NCBI GenBank assembly: GCA_023935145.1
Contig: CM043702.1
Span: 107,247,088 to 107,311,087 of the forward strand
DNA from: Bretschneidera sinensis
Taxonomy: Eukaryota > Streptophyta > Magnoliopsida > Brassicales > Akaniaceae
DNA: 64,000 bases
Reading direction: 5' to 3'
Shown here in pieces: positions 21,365 to 32,925 of the stretch. Position numbers and translations under genes: made by a program. Within the stretch, counting starts at the first letter, position 1. Each line of letters starts with the position of its first letter. Below the pieces are notes generated by a model. It did not search any database and was not told the origin of the DNA. It saw only the letters and a program-made list of their open reading frames with translations.

Positions 21365-24150
21365 ATGATGCAATGGTTGTCACTTTTACTCATTGGCAGC
21401 TACAATATGGAAAGAATCCTGGTCGACAATGGGAGCTCGATAGATACTTTATACTACAACGTCTTCAGGAAGATAAAGCTCAGGGACAATCAACTCAAAC
21501 TGGTAGGTTCACCTCTATATGGGTTATGGGGCAAGCCCATACTCCCATAGGGTAGCATCATCCTACCAATCACAGTAGGGATAGCCTCGCAACAAACCAC
21601 AATCATGGCCATTTTCCTCGTCGTCAAACACCCTTCTTCCTATAACTCCATACTTGGAAAGATAAGTCAAAACGCGATGAGAGCGATGATCTCCCCTTAC
21701 CACCTGAAGATGAAGTTCCCCACCGAAAGTGGCATCAGAGAGGTTCGAGGAAATCAGGTAATATCTTGATCATGTTATTTCAATTTTATCAAGGGACATA
21801 GGAAATTTGAAGCGCTACCTCTAGAGATTGATGACATGAGGGATAAACTCAAAGCTCCAAGGGGCTAACTTATGGAAGAGCTATTAGCCATTCCACTAAA
21901 CAAAGAAGAATGATACAAATCTGTGCAAATTGGGTTTGGTTTACTAGAGGAGCTCTGAACTCCATTAATTACTTTTCTCCAAGATAACAAAGATGTGTTC
22001 TCCTGGTCGGATTTTGACATGCCAGGAATTAACCCATAGGTCATTGCTCATAAGTTGAGCATAGACTCAAGCTATAATCTGGGGGTACAGAGGAAGAGGT
22101 AATTTGCTCCTGAGTGATAGAAAGCAATTGAAAAAGTTGACAAACTTCTAGTGACCGACTTTATCCGTGAGGCCCGTTACCCAGATTGGGTCGCCAATGT
22201 AGTAATGGTAAAGAAGGCAAATAGAAAATGGAGGATTTGCATCAACTTTACCAATCTCAACAAAGCAATCCCAAAAGGAAAATTTTCCATTAACAAGGAT
22301 AGATCAGTTAGTAGACGCTACTTCAGGATATGGGTTGCTCAACTTCATGGATGCCTACTCGGGTTATAACTAAATCCTGATGCATGAGCCTGACCAACCC
22401 AAAATCGCATTCGTCACTAATAGGGGATTACACTACTACAAGGTCACGCCCTTCGAACTCAAGAACGCTAGGGCGACCTACTAGTGATTAGTTAACAAGG
22501 TCTTCAAGGAGCAAATCAAAAGAAATATAGAATTTTATGTTGACAACATGCTCGCCAAAAGTATCTAGCTAACGAACCATATATATGATCTACAAGAAGC
22601 CTTTGGAGTGCTCAGGCACTACCAGATGATGCTAAACCCAAGAAAATATACCTTCGGGGTTACCTTGGGAAAATTCCTCAAGTTCATGGCTACCCAGCGT
22701 GGGATAGAGGCAAACATCGAGAAGATTAAGGCAATACTAGACATGAACCCACCTCGGAACATCAGGGAGGTCCAACGGCTAACGAGACGAGTAATCGCCC
22801 TCGATCATTTTATGTCCAAACAGTACTTAAGCTCGTCAACTCTTCTAACCAAGCCAATTGAAGGAGATGAGTTATTTCTATACATAGTTGTGAGCTTGAC
22901 AATGATTGCTTTGGTCTTAATTTGAGAAGAAAATGGAGTACATATGGCAATCTATTATGTCAGCCAGGTCCTTTAAGACACATAGACACGATATTTGGCC
23001 TTGGAAAAGTTGGCCTATGCCATTCTCATCATGGCAAGAAAATTATAATCATACTTTCAAGCTCATACCATCACTGTTTTGACCGATAAACCATTAAGGT
23101 AAGTTCTTCATAAACTATGTATTTTTGGAAGGTTAATGAAGTGGTCGATAGAGCTTAGAGAATTTGATATCCGTTACAAACCACAAACGACCATCAAGGC
23201 TTAAGCTTTAGCCGATTTCATCGTGGAAATAACCCTTCCAGAAGACCTCATCGAGGAACAAGGATCTGAGAATAATTAAGAGCCACCTAGCTAGACACTC
23301 TTTGTAGATGGATCCTCTAATAATAGTGACAACAGAGCAAGCCTGATACTCAAAAGCCCCGAAGGCTTAACGGTTTAATTTGCCCAAAGGTTTGATTTCA
23401 AGGCCTCCAATAACGAATTAGAGTATGAAGCCTTACTATGAGGAATGAAAATAGAAAAAGCATTGGCTGCCCAAGCTCTAGAGGTGCATAGCGACTCTAA
23501 ACTGGTAGTTAACTAAATGAACAATGAATATGAAGTGAGAGGATAAAAAATATCCAAAATTTGGGAAGAGCTTGAGAATTGGCAGTGAGTTTAAAAAAAA
23601 TCCAAATCTTCCAAGTGCCCCGAGCATAAAACTCTAAAGCAGATGCCTTAGCACGACTTACCTCCTCTAGGAAATCTGATCTTACTCGAACTGTCTACTT
23701 AGAGACGCTCATGGTACCAAGCAAAGACGAACATCCTATTAAGCCAATCATTGAGGAATAAACGTGGATGGACATAATCCTTGAATACTTGAGAGATGGA
23801 AAACTCCATTAGCAAAAGAATAAAGTAAGGAAAATCATCTCTCGATCCTCTAGTTTCACCATATTTGAAGGAAAATTGTATAAGAAGAGCCTCACGAACC
23901 CCTAATTAAAACGACATGGTCCAATAGATGCAGACTATGCCCTCCTTGAAGTGCACGAGGGCATATGCAAGAATCACCTCGGGAGAAGAGCTTTAGCCCA
24001 AAAAATCCTTAGGCATGGGGTATTATTGGCCAAAGATATTATAAGAAGCCATTAACTTAGTCAAGAAGTGGAAAAAGGCCAAGAGTTTGCTCTAATCTCA
24101 CATCGACCTTTCAACCCACTCACGACAATCACAAGCCCTATTCCTTTTAC
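21365..24150 (+). pseudogene. pol: Tat pol remnant (PR-RT-RNH-aRNH-partial INT)
   Basis: Protease 'RILVDNGSSIDTLYYNVF' near 21405-21460 (DNGSS is the usual Tat form). RT from about 22000: 'VTDFIREARYPDWVANVVMVKKANRKWRICINF', 'FMDAYSGYN', then YVDNML where YVDDML is expected, so a catalytic Asp is changed to Asn. 'FDIRYKPQTTIKA' marks RNase H; 'LFVDGSSNN' and 'FKASNNELEYEALL' mark the extra archaeal-type RNase H of Tat. Integrase keeps the N-terminal zinc region ('YALLEVHEGICKNHLGRRALAQKILR') but the DDE core is missing after 'GINIPE' at about 24170. Numerous stops and shifts. Confidence 0.85.
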
Positions 24151-25110
24151 CATGTGAGGGATAAATATCCCCGAACTATTCTGAGAAGCTCTGGGTTAGA
24201 GAAAACACCTCATAATAGAGGTTTGGGGAAGACAAAAGCAAGAACCTTTGAAACTAATTCCTCAGCCAAGTTTGAAAGGGTCTCTAGAGCCTCTTTCGGT
24301 ACCTGCACCATATCCTTGGGAGGAATACCATTGATGAGACGCTGCTGAGAAAACCTAGGTGACCCTATGACTGAGTTATCCACCCTCACAAACCAATCAA
24401 AACAAAGGAGTGCATATTTTGGAGGTGGAGGAGGAAGGTCAAGGGAAAGACCCAGAACAACCGATAATGGCTCAGTAGGATGGCTATCATCCTTAGGAGC
24501 AAGAGAGGAAAGCTTGACCCCAACGCGACATTTTTTACTTTCTCAACCCCTTCAAATTTATTCTTCTTAACCATCTTCATAACTTAAGATAAGTTTAGAG
24601 ACATTACTACAAAAAATAAAAATAACAGTAGTCAAATCACAGAAAAAAAAACCAAGGAACAAGCAAAGGCAAAAATGAATAACCCTCATGAGAATAAGGC
24701 TTAGGAAGACAGAACCCGAATCGAGTTAGATTGTCATTATATTCTATCTCCGATCGAAAAATGGCTCTACTTATCATAACTCTCTTCATCAACTCTTCTT
24801 CCTTGCTAAGAAAATGACATTTGCACTTCCTTAAAAGGGAAAAGTCCCAAATCATTGAGTTCTCAAAATCCTTCACTCTAGATAAAGAAAAATTTGTTCT
24901 TCCAACTCTTTATTGAGGTAGGACTCTTTCTCACTATTGACATAAGAGGAGAAGAATGGCTTGCCAAAACAAAGATGCCTAAAAAATAAGATGATTGAAT
25001 AGAAAAATGAGTGATGACCGAAGTCCAACAAATAAAGAGCCGATTGAGCTCTGCACCACCAAGTAAAGAAAAAGCATGAGGAAAGAAGAAATCCACCTAC
25101 GACTCTACTT
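24150..25110 (-). pseudogene. Tat antisense ORF remnant (Transposase_28-like)
   Basis: Minus-strand frames 25096-24878, 24876-24637 and 24580-24386 lie in order downstream of pol, opposite to it. The first contains 'ELNRLFICWTSVITHFSIQSSYFLGIF' and 'PTSIKSWKNKFFFI', resembling the 'nkGWKxRFFFV' signature of the antisense ORF protein found in Tat/Retand elements (PF04195 family, function unknown). Between and after these segments the frame is broken. The resemblance is from memory of the family, so moderate confidence. The ORF would start near 25096 and run toward pol. Confidence 0.5.
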
Positions 25111-25525
25111 GATGAAATGAAGTGAGCTTTGAAAATTGATACCCTAAAGTCAAATACCTCCCCTCCTTATAAATGAAAATGGAAGGCCCATATCAAAACA
25201 AATGGAGGGTTCAGATCAAAGCCTTTCACATGTCCCAAAAAGCACGAATTAAGGTCTAAGAGAGAAAAAAGCAAAACATTTCTTCCATTATTTTTTTTAA
25301 AGAAGAAGACCAAGAACATTCAAGGTTCAAAAGTATGATGCCTTGAAAAAATTGTAAAAGTTTGACTTAGCATGAGGCCTTAAAAAGGTTAAAAAGCTTT
25401 CCTCTCTAAAAAATTTGAAAGAAAAAGACCTTGAAAGCATAAAGACCTTAGAGAAAGGAAAAGATTCCAAGAAATAAGCATCAAAGACTTTGAAAGGAAC
25501 ATCAAAGCCCTAGAGGCACAAGGGC

Positions 25526-25815
25526 AAAAAGTTCAAGGGGTCTGATTACAATTTTTAAAAAGTTAAAGGGGATTTAATAAAATTTTGGAAAGTTTAGGGA
25601 TACTGAGTGTAATTTTCAAAAAGTTTAAGAGATTTGAATGTAATTTTTAAAAAGTTTAAGGACCTCGAATGTAATTCTCAAAAGATTTGAAGGGGTTAAA
25701 TAAAATTTTTGTGAAGTTTAGAGACCTCGAATGAAATTTTTGAAAAGTTTGAAAGGGTCAAATGTAATATTCAAAATGTTTAGGGGCTCTAGTGTAATTT
25801 TACAAAAATTTAAAA
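25526..25815. repeat. Minisatellite in Tat 3' untranslated region, unit about 36-39 bp
   Basis: Seven to eight degenerate units each containing AAAGTTTAGGGG-like and TGTAATTTT blocks. Sits between the antisense ORF and the polypurine tract, the place where Tat/Ogre elements often carry tandem repeats. Confidence 0.85.
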
Positions 25816-26010
25816 CCACCTGCCCAAGTGGCTGAGTCTAATTGCTTGAACTTGGGTGGTTGAGCCCAACTTAGCCCAGCAGCAGAGTAAAAAAAAAGGC
25901 ATGCAAAGCATAGGAAAGTGCGCTAAGTACAGAAATATGAACCAAGCGTAAAGAAGGCACCGAGCACGAAATTCAAGACTACTTCCTTAACCATACAAAC
26001 ACGCTCTAGG

Positions 26011-26026
26011 AAGTGGGGGCATAAGA
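26011..26026 (+). promoter_or_regulatory. Tat polypurine tract
   Basis: AAGTGGGGGCATAAGA directly before the 3' LTR start TGTAGGAAAC. Confidence 0.75.
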
Positions 26027-26559
26027 TGTAGGAAACTTTCACTCAGCCAATGATATAACAACACATGGCACCCTTCGAGGGCAAGGCGTAATTTTCCAAG
26101 CCTAGTTAAGCGGATAATCATACACTTACCTGTGGTATGGACAAAATGGTATTTTCACCCTTAGATATTCTGACCAGCCATATTAATTACCCCATGGTAG
26201 TTACCGTCGATATTAAAGCTGAGTAAATCCTGATATTATTACATCATTATCACACCTGATATTATTACAATTATTATACCTAATAACCACCACATTATTT
26301 CTCACAATTAATTCCTATAACAGACTTAATCTCATGTTCTATATAAAGGTGGCTTCCACGATTTCCCAAGTACAACACAATTCTCTTTATAACTCTCTCT
26401 TTCTATCATCTTCTTATATCAGGATACTAACTTAAACATCAAAGAGTCCCCTCAGAGGCATAAATCCCTCCAATGACTTGTAAACAGTTTTGTGTTTCTG
26501 GTGTGGGCAGGTGCTTCGTTGCTGCCATATGATCATTTGTTCTGAAATTGGCATCAACA
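26027..26559 (+). repeat. Tat 3' LTR
   Basis: 533 bp, matches the 5' LTR with scattered substitutions and a small insertion; ends GGCATCAACA. Confidence 0.88.
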
Positions 26560-26820
26560 TATTATATAAATTCAGATAGGTGAGTGTTGTTATTGGAAAG
26601 GATTGCACCTTCATGTTGTTGGTATCTACACTTTAATCTAAAAATTAATATTTTTTGTTTAAAAAAATAATAAAAATTTCATAGTAGGGTTATTTAAGTA
26701 TTTTAGAGTTATACAAGATTACAAAACAAATTTTCTATAGTAAATAAAAAGGTTAAGAAAAATGGGAAAAATAAAGAGGATAAATTAGGGGTAAAATTGA
26801 TATTTCTCATACAATGGCAC

Positions 26821-26828
26821 TATATAAA
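26821..26828 (+). promoter_or_regulatory. Candidate TATA box of Y LTR
   Basis: TATATAAA in GGCACTATATAAAGAAATGAG, followed about 120 bp downstream by a C-rich, intron-free leader-like stretch. Position suits a U3 promoter if Y starts at 18920 with the Tat insertion removed. Confidence 0.5.
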
Positions 26829-27451
26829 GAAATGAGCAGCCCTAAAAACCCAAAGTCAACAAATCTCTCCCTCATTTCTTTTAGAATTTTTAAACTCCTT
26901 TTTTCTTCTTCATTTCCTCAGAAAAGAACTCAAATTTCCTAAACTTCACTTAGCTCACCCCTCCACACCCACCACCACTCATCCTAGAAACTTGCAGGGG
27001 GATACTTGACCTCGAGAGGAAGCTTCCAAGGAGGAAGGTGTCATAAGACAAGCAGGCCTAACACAAATTTTTATCCTTTTGCATTTTTTTTGGAAAATTC
27101 TCTTGAAATTCTAAGTATAACCCATATCTTCCCTATTACACTTTCAAAGTAAGCTTAAAAAATTAAATTTTGAGCTTTATTTGAAGTAATTATTTAAAGT
27201 TTAGGTTAAGTTTTGAAAATTATTTTGAACCAATCTTAAGATTTAGAATACAATAGTTTAAATTGAGTTATAGGTAATGTAGAATGGGTAATTTTAAATA
27301 TAGAGAAGCTTGGATCTAGTTGGGGTTGCATAAATTTCAAAAAATTTAGAAACTCTCTAAGGATATTTTTGGTTAAAAATCTCTCTAAATTAGAACTAGA
27401 AGATTAATAGAGGTTTGGAATAAATTCATTTTTGTTGATCCTTAATCTTAT

Positions 27452-28408
27452 TGTTGGATTTTTGTCCAAGGATTAAACAAAGTGAACAATGAAGTTCAGC
27501 ATGTGTGCACACTAGTGTGCGCCACGACCCAGCTCATTCCAAGGTGCAACGCCCAGCAAAGGAGGAGTCCTGGAGGAGGTGTGTGCCCATGCTCAGCCTC
27601 TCCCATGCTGTGGCACCCAAAAAGGATGAAGAGGGTGCCCTAGTCCGCGTAGCGACCTAGCCTGATCCAAGCCACAACACGAAGCACCAAGCCTCAGCAT
27701 GCCCTGATCCAAGCCTCAGCACGAGGCACACCTAATGCTTTTGTTTCAGCATTTTAAATGATGTGTGAGACAGGATCAAAATGCATAGAATCATTAAGGA
27801 ATGATGAAGGGCTATAGATGATTAGTCTTCTAGATCTAAGGGTGGATATTGACCCTCAAGATTGGTTAAGAAGTGGGTGCACTATATAAAGGGTCACCTA
27901 GCTTCAATCTAAAAATAACAATGTGATAGAAACACAAGTGTGTGATTGAAAAAACATGTGAATGAGAGAATTGTGTGAGAGTGCAAAGACACAGAAATAC
28001 AAGAGGGACTCATTAGAGAGGCTGGTTGTAAAGAGAGAGGTTAGAATAGAAAGGGGATTCAACGGACTTGTAAGTGGAATTTCCAAGGGGGAAAGTTCCA
28101 GGGTAAGTCAAGACCTTATCACTTTCTTGTTCTCTTCTTTGTTCCTTCAAGAACTTGTGGATTCTTGGAAAGGTGTTGCTGGGTTGTAAGAACTCATTGA
28201 TCTAGTGCAGAGAGTTCATAAGAACTCACGGGGACGTAGGCTATTGTCAAACCTCGATAACAATTGTTGTGTCTTTCTTTCTTGCTCCGCATGCTGTTTC
28301 TTTTCTTTACAAGTCATTCTAGACTTGGGTGTTTGGAAGACCATCACCTAGGCATCTTGAGGGTGGTTTCCCAACAATGGTATCAGAGCTAGAGGAGATA
28401 CCACAACA
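27452..28408 (+). repeat. Tork1 5' LTR
   Basis: 957 bp, TGTTGG...CACAACA. TATA box CTATATAAAGG near 27881. The last 30 or so bases contain TGGTATCAGAGCTAGAGG, itself a primer-site sequence, before the actual primer site. The 75-codon frame at 27962-28189 also exists in the 3' LTR (38729) and is leader/R sequence, not a gene. Confidence 0.9.
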
Positions 28409-28409
28409 G

Positions 28410-28434
28410 TGGTATCAGAGCTTGCACAGCTGGG
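28410..28434 (+). promoter_or_regulatory. Tork1 primer binding site
   Basis: TGGTATCAGAGCTTGCAC immediately after LTR end ACAACAG. A second copy of the same stretch occurs at 34275-34299 beyond the Athila A insertion. Confidence 0.8.
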
Positions 28435-28443
28435 CCAAAAACT

Positions 28444-29761
28444 TGTTATGAGTTTTAAATTACTCGAAAGCGCACGAGTCATTTTCAATATAGTGTTGTG
28501 CAAGTGCGATGTCGAATCCATAGGGTGTTTCGTTGTGAAAATATTTTTATCTAAACTAAGCCTATTTTAACCTAGTTCAAAGTTTTGAATTGTCTTTTAC
28601 AAAACAAATATAAACTAAACTAAATTGATTTTAAAACAAATGATAAAAACACTAAGGTTTCTGAATCCACCCCACCAAGTAAAGCATATATCTTCATGTT
28701 CTATATAAAAATAATCTATCAAAACATTCCATGAATCCAAATTTAAACAAATCACAACAAATATCCTAATTAAACCAAAACAATCCAATGTATCCGCTTT
28801 TAACAAATCACAAAGGATATCCAATTTCATAAAAAACGATTCGATGTATCCATCAGATGAAACACACGGAATATCCAACAGTACAATTTAAATGCAATCA
28901 ATCATAAGATTTTACTCAAATAATTGAACAGAACATTTATACTAAAAAAAACATCAAAATTGTAAAACAAATCTGAAAATATTATGCCAAATAACGGCGA
29001 GGCTTCATCTTTAACCTTAGCTGAAGATTTTAGTCACTCATAATCATGAAACTATAGTTCACAATAACAGTGCTAAACATTAAACTTTAAAACTAACAAA
29101 AGTAGTAAATTAAAAACTGACTATACATGGGAAGAAATTCCACTCGTTGTTGGGCGGCGCTTCCCCTCGTGGTAGCAAAGCCTTCGAGATCCACCAGAAT
29201 GCTAGCAGAAGTCCTCAAGATTGCACACCGAATGATGAAGGGAGATGGGGCTTTTATAGGGGAATTCCCATAGTACAATGCATTTCAAATTCGATTTGGG
29301 ATACTGCCCGAGTGCGATCTATCACAGTCTGGTGCGCTCGAGCACATACTGGCGCATTATAAAGAATTTTTAACCGATGTGGGATGTACGAGTGCGCACT
29401 TGCGATCGATCGCAAGTCTGGTGTGATCGAGCGCACTAGACATCTTCAGCTTGACCTTTGTCTACTAAAACTGCCATAACTTTCTCTAGAAAAATCATTT
29501 TTACAAGCCGTAAAATCCCTCAGAAAATAGACTTCCGGATCTTTCAAAGCATATATGGCTCATCTCCTGGTTCTTCCTGAATCAATACAGTAAAATCCAC
29601 AAAAATGACTGATTTGTAAAGGCAATTCTGGCAAGTTTAGTGAAACTCCTTTCCCAGTGCTTGTAAACCTGAAAAACAACGAAAACAACTCAAAGTAACA
29701 AATTCCTACGCTAATAAATGTAAATTAAGTGGCCAAAATATGCAATATTTTTCACTCATCA
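28444..29761 (-). repeat. Athila A 3' LTR
   Basis: On the minus strand TGATGAGTG-type start, end CTCATAACA. TATA box CTATAAAAG at 29251-29260; perfect palindrome CTTGCGATCGATCGCAAG at 29399-29416 upstream of it. ORFs such as 29147-29362 lie inside the LTR. Confidence 0.9.
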
Positions 29762-31173
29762 AATACCCCCGAACTTACATTTTGCTAGTCCCTTAGCAAA
29801 ACAAAATAAATAAAAAAAACTAAATAGAAAACAAAGAACATAAAGATAAGTTCATCACTCATGGTATCCAAAAATTTAAGGAGCACTCAAATCCATGATA
29901 TTCATTCATGAGCAAGCTTAAAAAATATAACCCATCTTCGCAATGACCAAGAATTTAAAACCTAGTTATTTACAAGAGGCAAGCTAAGACATCACAAGCT
30001 TGAATAAGTGTAAAGTGAATTAGCATATACAGATGAGGTTTCCAAATAACTTCAATGTACAATGTCTCCATGTCTCAAGATTCATAGAATTTCTCGTTAG
30101 AATGAACAACGATGGCATAGTTTTGTTTTTTTTTTTTTTTTTATATATAAGGCTCTGCAATGATTAATTCCCTTAAGCTTTCTAATTGACCCATGTATCG
30201 AGTGTTGAGTCAACGACTCCCAAACCAGATGGTTTTAGGGCATTAGGTGTAAAGACACCCCTAAGGACTTATTAACTCGAGTCAAAAAGGCTACGAAACT
30301 AAATTATCCTTAATGTTACCAAGCAAAATTTCCACCTTTTGACGTGAACACTCACTACTTATTGAAGCAAGAGGTCTAGTTACTCAGCGAAAAATTTCGG
30401 AATGATCACTATGAATAAAATTCCCGCCTTTTGACGTGAACACTCATTGCTTACTGAGGCAAGAGGTCCAGTTACTCAGTGGAAAGTTTATTGATGATGG
30501 TCATTATAAATATTAGTAGTATTAATTTTTTTCTCCCTTTTTTATGCTTTTCTATGCCCAAGTGTTTATCCAACAAGTCATCCAGTTTCAGTTAAGATAA
30601 GGAAACATACACATTAAAATCACATGTCATACCTCACACAAATATGTGCTACTATGCTCGTGTTAGATTAGATCAAACATGTGAATTCTTGAATGCCTGA
30701 AGTAAGTAACCAAGGTTTAAAACTCTATCATCAGATCATATGTTCAAAATTTTTAAGCTCACCAATGAAACCACATCACAATTTTTCAAGTCAACAAAAA
30801 TTTTCAGACGAACATGAATATGCATTTATCTTCACGAAGAAAAAACAACAATAAATTAGGACAAAGTGCGTGTAACGTGTCTCCCGTACCCCCAAACTTA
30901 ATTTACACATTGTCCCCAATATGTGAATAATATGGAAAGAGCTAACCTGGGAGATGGAGAACACACTGGACTGGTATGGCTCATAGCATACCCCCAAACT
31001 TGAACTGAAGTATGCGTTGTCCCTGAAAAAAAAAAGACTGGAAAACAAACAAAAAAAATATACTGGAAACAAACATTAATCATAAATATGTAAAATAATA
31101 AATAAACAGAGAGGATGTGCTGTGGGGTGCCTCCCATGAGCGCTAAGTTTAACGTTTTCAACCAGACCCAGCA
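29762..31173 (-). other. Athila A 3' non-coding region
   Basis: About 1.4 kb between ORF stop and 3' LTR. In element sense it has GTTAAACTTAGCGCTCATGGGAGGCACCCCA (split around 31120-31150) just after the stop, as in Athila elements. It then has repeated CCCCCAAACTT/AAGTTTGGGGG tracts, a duplicated block with CTTGCCTCAGTAAGCAGTGAGTG, and the final polypurine tract. Equivalent regions exist in B and C. Confidence 0.8.
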
Positions 31174-32756
31174 TTAGTAATCATGCCCAACTAAGCGCTC
31201 CACCATCGGATCAATAAATGGGAGTGGAAAATGATCCTTCCTTATGGCAGCATTCAACTTACGGTAGTTTATACTCACTCTCCATCCTAACTCCACATGA
31301 GTTGGAACCAACTCGTCGTCTTTATTTATCACTACCGTCAATCTAGCCCGCTTTAGCATGAGATGAATTGGGCTCACCCACTCGCTATCAAAGATTGGAT
31401 AAATGATCCCTACATCCAACAGCTTTATCACTTTAGTCCTCACAACCTCTTGTATAGCTGGGTTGAGCCTTCTTTGTGGCTCCCTCGATGGCTTGGCATT
31501 CTCCTCCAAATGTAACTTGTGCATCATCACCGAGGGACTGATCCCCTTGATATACTCAATAGTCCAGCCGATAGCTTTATTATGCTCTCTTAAAAAGTCG
31601 AATAATTTATCCTCTTGAGCATAAACCAAATCTGAAGCTATAGTCACAGACAAAGAATCTGTTGGACCTAAGAACTTATACTTAAGATTGTCTGGTAAAG
31701 GCTTAAGTTCCTTCTTGGGGGGTTTAGGTGCTGTGGTCTCCTCCGTCTCACTGCTCTTTTGAGAAGTAGACTCCAAAATGGAATTCACTTGCTTAAGTAA
31801 CTTATCTGAATCCAAATCCTCTCCAAACTGAGCAAAGTATGGCTCCAGAATGTCCTCAAACTCCCCTCTTTTCTTGGACTCTTGTAATCTCTCAAGGTAA
31901 AGCGCTTTAGGTACAAAAGACCTAGGGAGATTCTTAATAATAGGTGTGGCTGTAGATGGCTCAGCATCTCTCTTTTCCTTGTTGCCACTTTCTTGCCCTT
32001 GTTGCATAGCTGGGTTCTCTTCCACTTGATTGTCCACTTGTCTCCCAGACCTCAATAGGACAATCAATTGCACTTGTTCCTGCCCGTGCATAGGAGTTGA
32101 TGAATTTCCCACCTCAAATTGTTCCTTCGGGTTAGGCTCAAGTTGACTGGGGAACCTTCCCTTCTCTCCTTCACCCAAGTAACTTGCGATTTAACCCATT
32201 TGACTCTCTAGCTTGGCAATCACTTGGGTGTTTACTATTGTTGCACTCCTCACTTCGCTTATGGATTGGTTGGTCATCTTCCTGAAATCATTGAGGGCAT
32301 CCTCTAATGACTATGAAACCGACGATGGCGCTTGAATGGGAGCTTAGTAAACGGGTGATGGTGCTGGATAGGCTGAGTGACCATAACTTGGAACTGGTGG
32401 AGGAAATTCGGGAGGGTATTGATTATGAGCATGATAAGGGGCTCCTCCCTGATTCATAGTTGATTCTGTGTCCATGAAAAATCAGGGTGGTTCCGCCACC
32501 CTGGATTGTACGTCTCAGAGTAAGATCCATTTGGTTGCCACCAATAGTCATTGAAAGCGTTCATTTGTTCCATGCGATACTCGATAAAAGCTGGCGTAGA
32601 TGGACAATTCTGTGCTAAATGCATAGGACTAGCACAGATGGAACAACTATCAATATTGAATGTATTGGTTGTATTGATGGACTGGTCGGTCATCTTCATG
32701 AAATCCTTGAGGGCGTCCTCTAAAGACTGTGAAACTGGCGCTGGATTCATCCACAT
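31174..32756 (-). pseudogene. Reduced Athila Gag-RT fragment protein, copy A
   Basis: Start at ATG 32756 ('MWMNPAPVSQSLED'), about 170 bases after the 5' LTR. CCHC knuckle CSICASPMHLAQNC (residues about 38-51, CX2CX4HX4C intact). Then a Pro/Tyr-rich stretch, a second 'SQSLED' segment, an acidic region with one 'FAQFGEDL' module, and the N-terminal part of Athila RT ('KELKPLPDNLKYKFLG', 'HKAIGWTI', 'EPQRRLNP', 'WRVSINYRKLNAA', 'PLPFIDPMVERLVGHDY') ending in a stop before the catalytic motifs. The longest open part is 32178-31174 (334 codons). One single-base deletion near 32452 and at least three CAA/CAG-to-stop changes break it. Confidence 0.85.
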
Positions 32757-32889
32757 TTTAATTTTTTTTATAGGCCAATGCAAACTGAAACAAATAAAAT
32801 AAAATAAAATAAAATTGCAAAAAGAAAAATCAACAAAAATTGCTAACTAACTAGTAGAAAAATAAAATTAATTCAGACAAAAATTTCGC

Positions 32890-32925
32890 AAACCAAACAA
32901 CTCCCCGGCAACGGTGCCAAAAACT
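32890..32925 (-). promoter_or_regulatory. Athila A primer binding site region
   Basis: Minus strand: AGTTTTTGGCACCGTTGCCG directly after LTR end ACAACA, close to the Athila consensus TTTTTGGCGCCGTTGCCGGG. Confidence 0.85.

Larger units (their letters stand above)
19083..26559 (+). mobile_element. Ty3/gypsy Tat-lineage retrotransposon (decayed)
   Basis: LTRs at 19083-19605 and 26027-26559, primer site TTGGCGCCGTTTGTGGGAA typical of Tat elements, polypurine AAGTGGGGGCA, gag with a CxxHxxxGH-type motif, protease with VDNGSS, RT with YVDNML, a second RNase H-like region, partial integrase and a minus-strand ORF remnant downstream. The flanks TATGA (19078-19082) and TATTA (26560-26564) are a near-match target duplication. 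All coding parts carry stops and shifts. Confidence 0.9.

Noticed and set aside
24154..24570. Plus-strand ORFs of 64 and 67 codons downstream of Tat pol
   Set aside because: No pol homology after the integrase zinc region; they lie opposite the antisense ORF remnant and are better read as its complement.
27962..28189. 75-codon ORF with ATG present in both Tork1 LTRs
   Set aside because: It lies in the transcribed part of the LTR and is duplicated only because the LTR is; no motif, no downstream continuation.
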